From positions 1 to 64,000 of the forward strand of contig BBXU01001113.1 in the NCBI GenBank assembly GCA_001598975.1: DNA of 64,000 bases. The letters are read 5' to 3'. The number at the start of each line of letters is the position of its first letter. Position 1 is the first letter of the stretch. The notes beneath the pieces were generated by a model. The model saw nothing but the letters and a program-made list of their open reading frames with translations, searched no databases and was not told the origin of the DNA. The DNA comes from Parachlorella kessleri (taxonomy: Eukaryota; Chlorophyta; Trebouxiophyceae; Chlorellales; Chlorellaceae). Made by a program: the position numbers and the translations under genes. Below, piece after piece: positions 58,563 to 64,000 of this stretch.

Positions 58563-61500
58563 ATGGGCGGCGCCGAGCAACGCTTCACGGACTGCCAGAT
58601 AGACGCAGCTCTTCAGGAGGCTGAGCTGTTGTTGGGGTTGGAGGGCAGCCAAGGGTCCAAGCCCCAGTCTTGCTCTGATGGCAGGCCTTGGGAGGACTCT
58701 TGGCAGGAACAGGGGCCCTCAGCAGATAACCCACACCCGCTGCACGTCTCGGGGCTGAACGAAGAGGTGCGGAAGCCTCCTTGGCCTCGGAACTTGCTGA
58801 CCTTTACAAGGGACTCATCCTGCAGTCTTGCAAGTCCTGGCTGTGGGAGTTCCACAGCAGGCTTACAAGCTGTATCTGAAGCTTGCGCCCCAGATACTTG
58901 AACTGAACTTATGCAGCTCAGGGCGGGGTGCAGGTTTTCCAGCTGCGTATTGCTGCACACGAGAAGGAAGTGGAACTTGTTGAACTCAGAGCGCAGCTGA
59001 GGCACCTCACTGTGAGTAACAAAATGTTGCACGCGGCTGCTGAAGCCGTATCTTTGTTGTTCCGAGCATTATCTGGCCCTCCTTTTCCTTACATGCAATG
59101 CGTCCATGTTCTCCTTCTGTCTATGCTTCTCAATGGTGGGGTTGATCCGTGCAGGAGCACAGCACACAGGTGCAGCAGAAGCTTGAGCAGCTGCTGCACT
59201 CTCGGGAGGCACAGTTGTCCACATTGCAGGTAGAGTTCACTATGATGCCAAATGCAAGCAGCAAAGATATCAGCTCTATGTAACAACAGGAAATGAAGCC
59301 TCGGTGCTACCAAATCTGTGCAGCAATGCAACGATAGCGGTGGGCTAGGGCCCGGCATAGGGGGTACAGCTCCACGCCGGGCCTGTGAACTGCTGTGATT
59401 CGTTCCTGGAGGCGGTGAAAGCCACACGTGAATTCCTGCTGTGGTGTAGGACGCTGTGGACCTCAGGGACCAAGCACTTGAAAAGCTGGCTGAGCAGTTG
59501 CGAGCGTACCAGGGGCTTGGGCCTGATGCGGTGGCGGTAATGCAGCGCGAGCATGCCGTCATGTCTGCTGAAAAGGTGGGTGTTGGAAGATATGTTATCT
59601 CTGAGCACTCCTCAGCAGCGGCCAGTGATGGCGGTTACAACAAGCCTAGGTACCCTTGCGCTCTTTGTGCAGCGGCAGCTGGGAACTCCACTTCAGCGAA
59701 TCACTATGTATGGCCTGCTTAGGAAGGGTGATGAAGCTTGCCATTGGATGCCAATTGGATGTCTATGTCCACAGGGCACATTGGAGCAGTCGATTGGAGA
59801 CATGCGGCAGCGGCTGGCACAGCAGGGCCAGCGACTGTCCGACAGTCTGCAGTGCTGGGAGCGAGTGCAGGCAGAGTTGCAGCAGGAGAACGCTATGTTA
59901 GCTGGAACGCTGGCGCAGCGCACAGCCGACTACCAGGATGTGCTACAGGAGAAGGAGGTATATGCTCTGTGCCAACCTTGGGCTGGCCTATGTGATGTGT
60001 GTTGATGAAGGTTTAGGGGCAGGGGCTCCTTTGCCTCCGTTGCGCCACGCTGGCCGCACTCCTGCGGGGAAGACTCTGGAGGGACAGGAGTAGAGCGCTG
60101 GTGCACCTGCATGCCTGGGATGGAACATGAGGCAGGAAGCCGTGGTCACCTTTGTCTTTTACTGTTACCTTTTCCGTTGTCTTTTATTGTTAGTTTACTG
60201 TGTTTCCCGCAAACCTCATGCAGGTTTTACGTGCAAAGTTGGGATTGCTGGAGGCACGTGCACACCACAACTCCATGGCCGTCGTTCCAGTTAGCTCCCC
60301 GGCAGCAGTTGCCCCCGCCAGTTTGCCTGCAGCGCATGCGTTGGCAACAGAGCAGGCAGAGCAGCTGCGGGCGAAGCTGAGTGTAGCAGCAGACAAGCTG
60401 GAAGCACGGGACGCCACATGCCGCAAGTACAAGGTGGGCAGTCTCAGTCACTGTGATTCCCAAGGAGCAAGGGAAGAGGAAGGCTGCAAGGATTGACCAT
60501 GTACTGGGCGGTGCTACTTGCGTTCTTGTAGCCCATTAGGGGCAAGCAATCACCATGCACCCCAGATCTTGTGTTAGCCCGACCCTGGCTGCATGCCACA
60601 CATGCTGATGTGGTTTCACTAACCCCAGCCAGTGACCACCATGCTGACACACAGTTTGCTTCAGGAAGTTGTATCAAATTTTTGGAACCGGATATTCATA
60701 AGATGATGCAGGAGGCAGTGAGGGCTCTCAAGCGCAGAGTTGCTGAACTGGAGCAGCAGCTGCAGCTGAAGGAAGCTGAGGCCCAGGCCGTCCAGGACGA
60801 GCAGCGGCAGGGCCATGAACGCAGCGCTGATGTGGCTGCCGGCATGGCCAAGCTGGAGGAGCTGCTGCAAGGTGAATTGGTTGACGGTTAAGCTAGCGGG
60901 GTTTGTCAGCTCTGCTCGTAGGAGTAGGGCAAGCTTGTTCGCTGGCGAGGTATGCACCCCGGCTTGAGACTGCAAGGCTGATGAGGGGGTACGATCTGTG
61001 GGCTTGTGCAAGCTGGCTGAAGCCCGTGCAGTAGCCCTTGATTGATACCAAGCACTGGGTGAGAAATCGAGCTTGCATGCCTGGTCTATGGATGGCAGCC
61101 TCACCTATTTGTGTTCGTCAGTTTGTCCTGCAGAGGCGCGGCAGCAGTGCCAGGCTTACAGGGGCCGCCTAAGCGAGCTTGAGCAGCAGCTGCAGCGTCG
61201 CGAGTTCGAGCGTGCACAGTGGGAGTGGCGGGCTCAGGATGCGGAGTCCAAGGCAGCTGCCGCGGAGGAGCGAGCCCAGGCTGGGAGTGAAGCTGCTGAC
61301 GCGGGCCATGCGGCAGCTCTCAGGCTTGCAGAGCAGCGGGCTGGGCAGGCTGAGGCTAGGGCTGCCGAGAAAGAGGCTCAAGCCAAAGCAGCCTCCCTCC
61401 AAGTGCTGGTGGGTCAGGGGTGGGACTCAAGTCCCTGCCAAGTCTCTGCTATTTGTGCATGCACCGCACGTTGTGTTGGACATGGCATGGTGTGTGGCTG

Positions 61501-62417
61501 TGGTCAGTAGGAACGTGCGACATGGACCGCCCTTGGTATATACTTACAGGCACGCTGCGGTGCGTGGCTGCTGCCGGGCCTGGTCAGGATGCAGCCACCC
61601 GGGAAGGTGGTGTGTTGCAATTGTTGGCATCCAGCTACCACAGCTGTTCCAAGTGCCGCTTGCCATCTTTTTCTGTCTGCAGCACTTGGAGAAGCAGGTA
61701 GCGCGGCTTCGGGCTGAGCTTGATGAGCTGAGGCGGCAGTATGGGGCACGCAGCAGGGAAGCAGAGGTGCAGCAGCACCAGCAGCAGCAGGGCACTTCGG
61801 CAGAGGTTTCCCGGCTGCAGGAGCTGGTGCGCAGCAAGCAAGCGGCCCTTGTTGAGCTTCAGCAGCGGCTGGCGACAGCAGAGAGCAGGCACAAGCAGGT
61901 GAGCATACGAAGTGAGGATGAAGGCACTGCAGGGGTTCTGTGTAGTGCCTTGCGTTTTTAACGCAATCGATGAGGAATTGTACAAGGGTTGCAATGGACA
62001 AAGAGGCACTGAGCTGGCCAGCCTGGGCTAGACTGGCTTGCGAGTCTATGATGTTGGTGTGAAATGGGGAGAAAGTGGATCAGACTGTGTTGTACTGTGT
62101 TCCATCGGGCCCCTGCGCCAGTTGTTACTTGTTTGCAAGTTCCTGCTCTAGTGCATGTCATGTTTACCTTGTTTGTTGCAGGAGTTGTGCAAAAGTCTTG
62201 CTGTCCTTAAAAGTCTACCAACATTGCCTTCCTAGCATGCATGCAGGTTGAGCAAAGCTTGCGGGAACAGGCCCAGTCCAAAGGGGTTGCCCTGGTTGAT
62301 GCCGAGAAGCGGTTCAAACAGCTAGAGTCTGTCATGCGTCGGCTGGCTGCTAAAAAGCAGCAGGCTCTGCAGCAGGGCAGCACGGAGCAGTTCCTGATTG
62401 GCACTCGAGTAGTGTGA
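58563..62417 (+). CDS. unrecognised long coiled-coil protein
   Basis: Ten exons: 58563-58766, 58934-59011, 59155-59229, 59450-59575, 59775-59957, 60224-60433, 60712-60871, 61134-61408, 61683-61898, 62247-62417; 565 residues. The first donor is uncertain; GTATCT at 58873 is an alternative that adds 35 residues. After a polar N-terminus of about 70 residues the protein is almost wholly heptad-like, rich in Glu, Gln, Ala, Arg and Leu, with LKRRVAELEQQLQLKEAEAQ and LEKQVARLRAELDELRRQY as clear examples. A Pro/Ala/Val hinge lies near 60280-60340. No catalytic, GRIP or membrane segment is seen. Such proteins are typically centrosomal, ciliary or Golgi tethers; which one cannot be told. Its head-to-head position with beta-tubulin is compatible with a microtubule role but proves nothing. 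Confidence 0.8.
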
Positions 62418-64000
62418 TTTGGATGTGCAATACCTGTCTCTTGATGTGTTGGCATGAGTTGCAATGGGGACCTGTTGGCTGTCCAAACCCCAGGGCAACG
62501 TCACTGTCAGTTGTTTCCCAACCATTGTTCCGACTGTTGTTGCTACGCCTTGGGCAGGTCTGGTGCATTAGAGCTGCCCATGTGAAGGTTTGGCTCTCGT
62601 GATGGTGCACTGCAGCTGATGCTTGCTTGCTTCGTTTATTGACAAGGCGAAAGAACATTAGGAGAAGTTGATGGCATAAACCTACAAGCGTGCCGTCAAC
62701 AAGGCACAACAGTGCAATGGGTTGAGCTGGGGGCATGTGAGCCCGCCGCTACACTACACAGACTAAACGGCTTACTTGACAAGGCACCACCACGGCACGC
62801 CTGCCCAAAAACATTATCATATAATGAATGCCGCTGGCTAACTCCCAACGCAGTCCGCAATGCTAGCCAACGCCTCTGAGGTACAAGGGTCCTAACACCC
62901 AAAACTGGTCGATGCACAAACAAAAACGCAGCAAGGCAGGGGGGGTTTACGGCTGAAGGGTGGTGCGGCAGCCGCCAACGTTGCCCTGCAGCCTAGAGAT
63001 CCTTCTGTGGCAGCTGCCGGCGCCGCGCTCCACAGAGGACAAAACTGGCAGATACCACCGCTGCTGCCATGCCCAAATAAAGCTGCACAGGTACGGCCCC
63101 AGCTTGACAGATACTCCACTGCCACCAACAACACGGGTTGGGGACCTAACAGCTTGTCCTGCTGTAAGAAACACCAAACGACGTCGACGGACATACAAAT
63201 GGTAAACACACCCAGCGCAAGGTTAGGTTAGGTTGCGTGTACATATCCCAGGGAACCGCTGGCAGATGAAAGCCGCAAAACGAGGGGGGGACGCAAAGGG
63301 AGAAAGGAAAAGCAGACCATGCCAGCGACAGCACATGCATGCAACGCCTGGGAAGGAGAGACACCAGGCGGCACGGCCGCTGGAGGCATGCACACATATC
63401 ACAGTAGTCACGCTACGAGCATCGGAGGTGCATCGGGGGATTTGTTCTTGTGCCCGGCATCCAGGCATGCGTTCAGGTGCCCCTACAGCCATGCTCCCAC
63501 ATCCACAAAACCCAGCAGCCCCGTAGGCCGCTTGACCTGCCCCCCCCACACTGCCTGACCTCCCAGCCCTAGCTAGCACAATGGTCCCTGTATTTGTGCA
63601 ACAGCAGAGCCGCAGTACTTCATGCCATACCACCACCTGTGTTTGCACATGCACACCTCCCACCTTCCCCAATCAATACCGTGCCAAATCAGAGCCAGAG
63701 CAGACGCCCACCACGGGCTGCCTGAAGCTCCTCATCGAGCAGAACGCCCCAGGTTCACTCACACAGACTGCCCTGCCTTCCATGTTGGTTCGAGTATGAT
63801 CCCAAAAGGCGCCGAAGAACATCGAAGCATGCGAGCAAAGCAGCGGAGCGCAGTCTCTAAGAACGACCGGAGCCGAAGAGCTGGGAGAAAAATGTATGAA
63901 GCACGAAAAGTGTTGCTATCCTATCGAAGTAGAGGGTTAGAGGGAGGAGATAGTGTACAAACAAGCAGGTAAATGCCAAAGCACCCGCTCAACCTTGGCA
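62418..64000. other. 3' flank of the coiled-coil gene, no gene recognised
   Basis: About 1.6 kb with only short overlapping ORFs. A TGTAA at 63163-63167 could end the coiled-coil transcript. The far end may be the 3' UTR or promoter of a gene outside the window. Confidence 0.4.

Overview
This window is nuclear DNA of a green alga, most likely a core chlorophyte and perhaps a trebouxiophyte. The proteins are plant/alga-like: an ABCF1-type ABC protein, a GONST-type nucleotide-sugar transporter and a B12-dependent methionine synthase. The coding sequence is GC-rich, the genes carry many short GT-AG introns (some GC-AG), and TGTAA motifs lie where chlorophyte poly(A) signals are expected. The genus cannot be fixed. 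Exon models below come from splice-site consensus plus frame and homology continuity; nearly every exon junction was checked for phase.

Layout, left to right. (1) 128-3850 (+): 3' part of an ankyrin-repeat gene. (2) 5967-8964 (-): casein kinase 1. (3) 10933-16877 (+): ABCF1-type twin-ATPase. (4) 17863-18839 (+): small mitochondrial SDHAF4-like succinate dehydrogenase assembly factor. (5) 19061-24276 (-): PRPF39-type U1 snRNP splicing factor with a large Ala/Glu-rich insert. (6) 24596-26886 (+): GDP-mannose-type Golgi nucleotide-sugar transporter. (7) 27379-31780 (-): gamma-tubulin complex component 4. (8) 32019-48012 (+): a very large cobalamin-dependent methionine synthase. (9) 49270-52844 (+): unrecognised protein with a myristoylation-like N-terminus and about five helical repeats. 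(10) 53539-58233 (-): beta-tubulin. (11) 58563-62417 (+): unrecognised coiled-coil protein. The last 1.6 kb has no gene I can support.

The main discovery candidate is gene 8. Its homocysteine-binding plus pterin-binding half is present twice in tandem in one open reading frame. Nine internal exons are duplicated with identical lengths and phases, and a single exon (37310-37710) reads from the end of the first unit through a linker into the second. Only the second unit is followed by the cobalamin and AdoMet-activation domains. Both units keep their zinc-binding cysteines, so the predicted 2134-residue enzyme would have two substrate-loading heads serving one cobalamin. Its first exon encodes a strongly hydrophobic segment, suggesting membrane attachment.

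Several neighbours are divergent pairs with short shared promoters (PRPF39/transporter, GCP4/methionine synthase, beta-tubulin/coiled-coil). The GCP4/methionine synthase promoter carries two abutting copies of a perfect 10-bp palindrome. GCP4 and beta-tubulin are both microtubule genes, but no single pathway unites the window; it looks like ordinary gene-dense algal chromosome.
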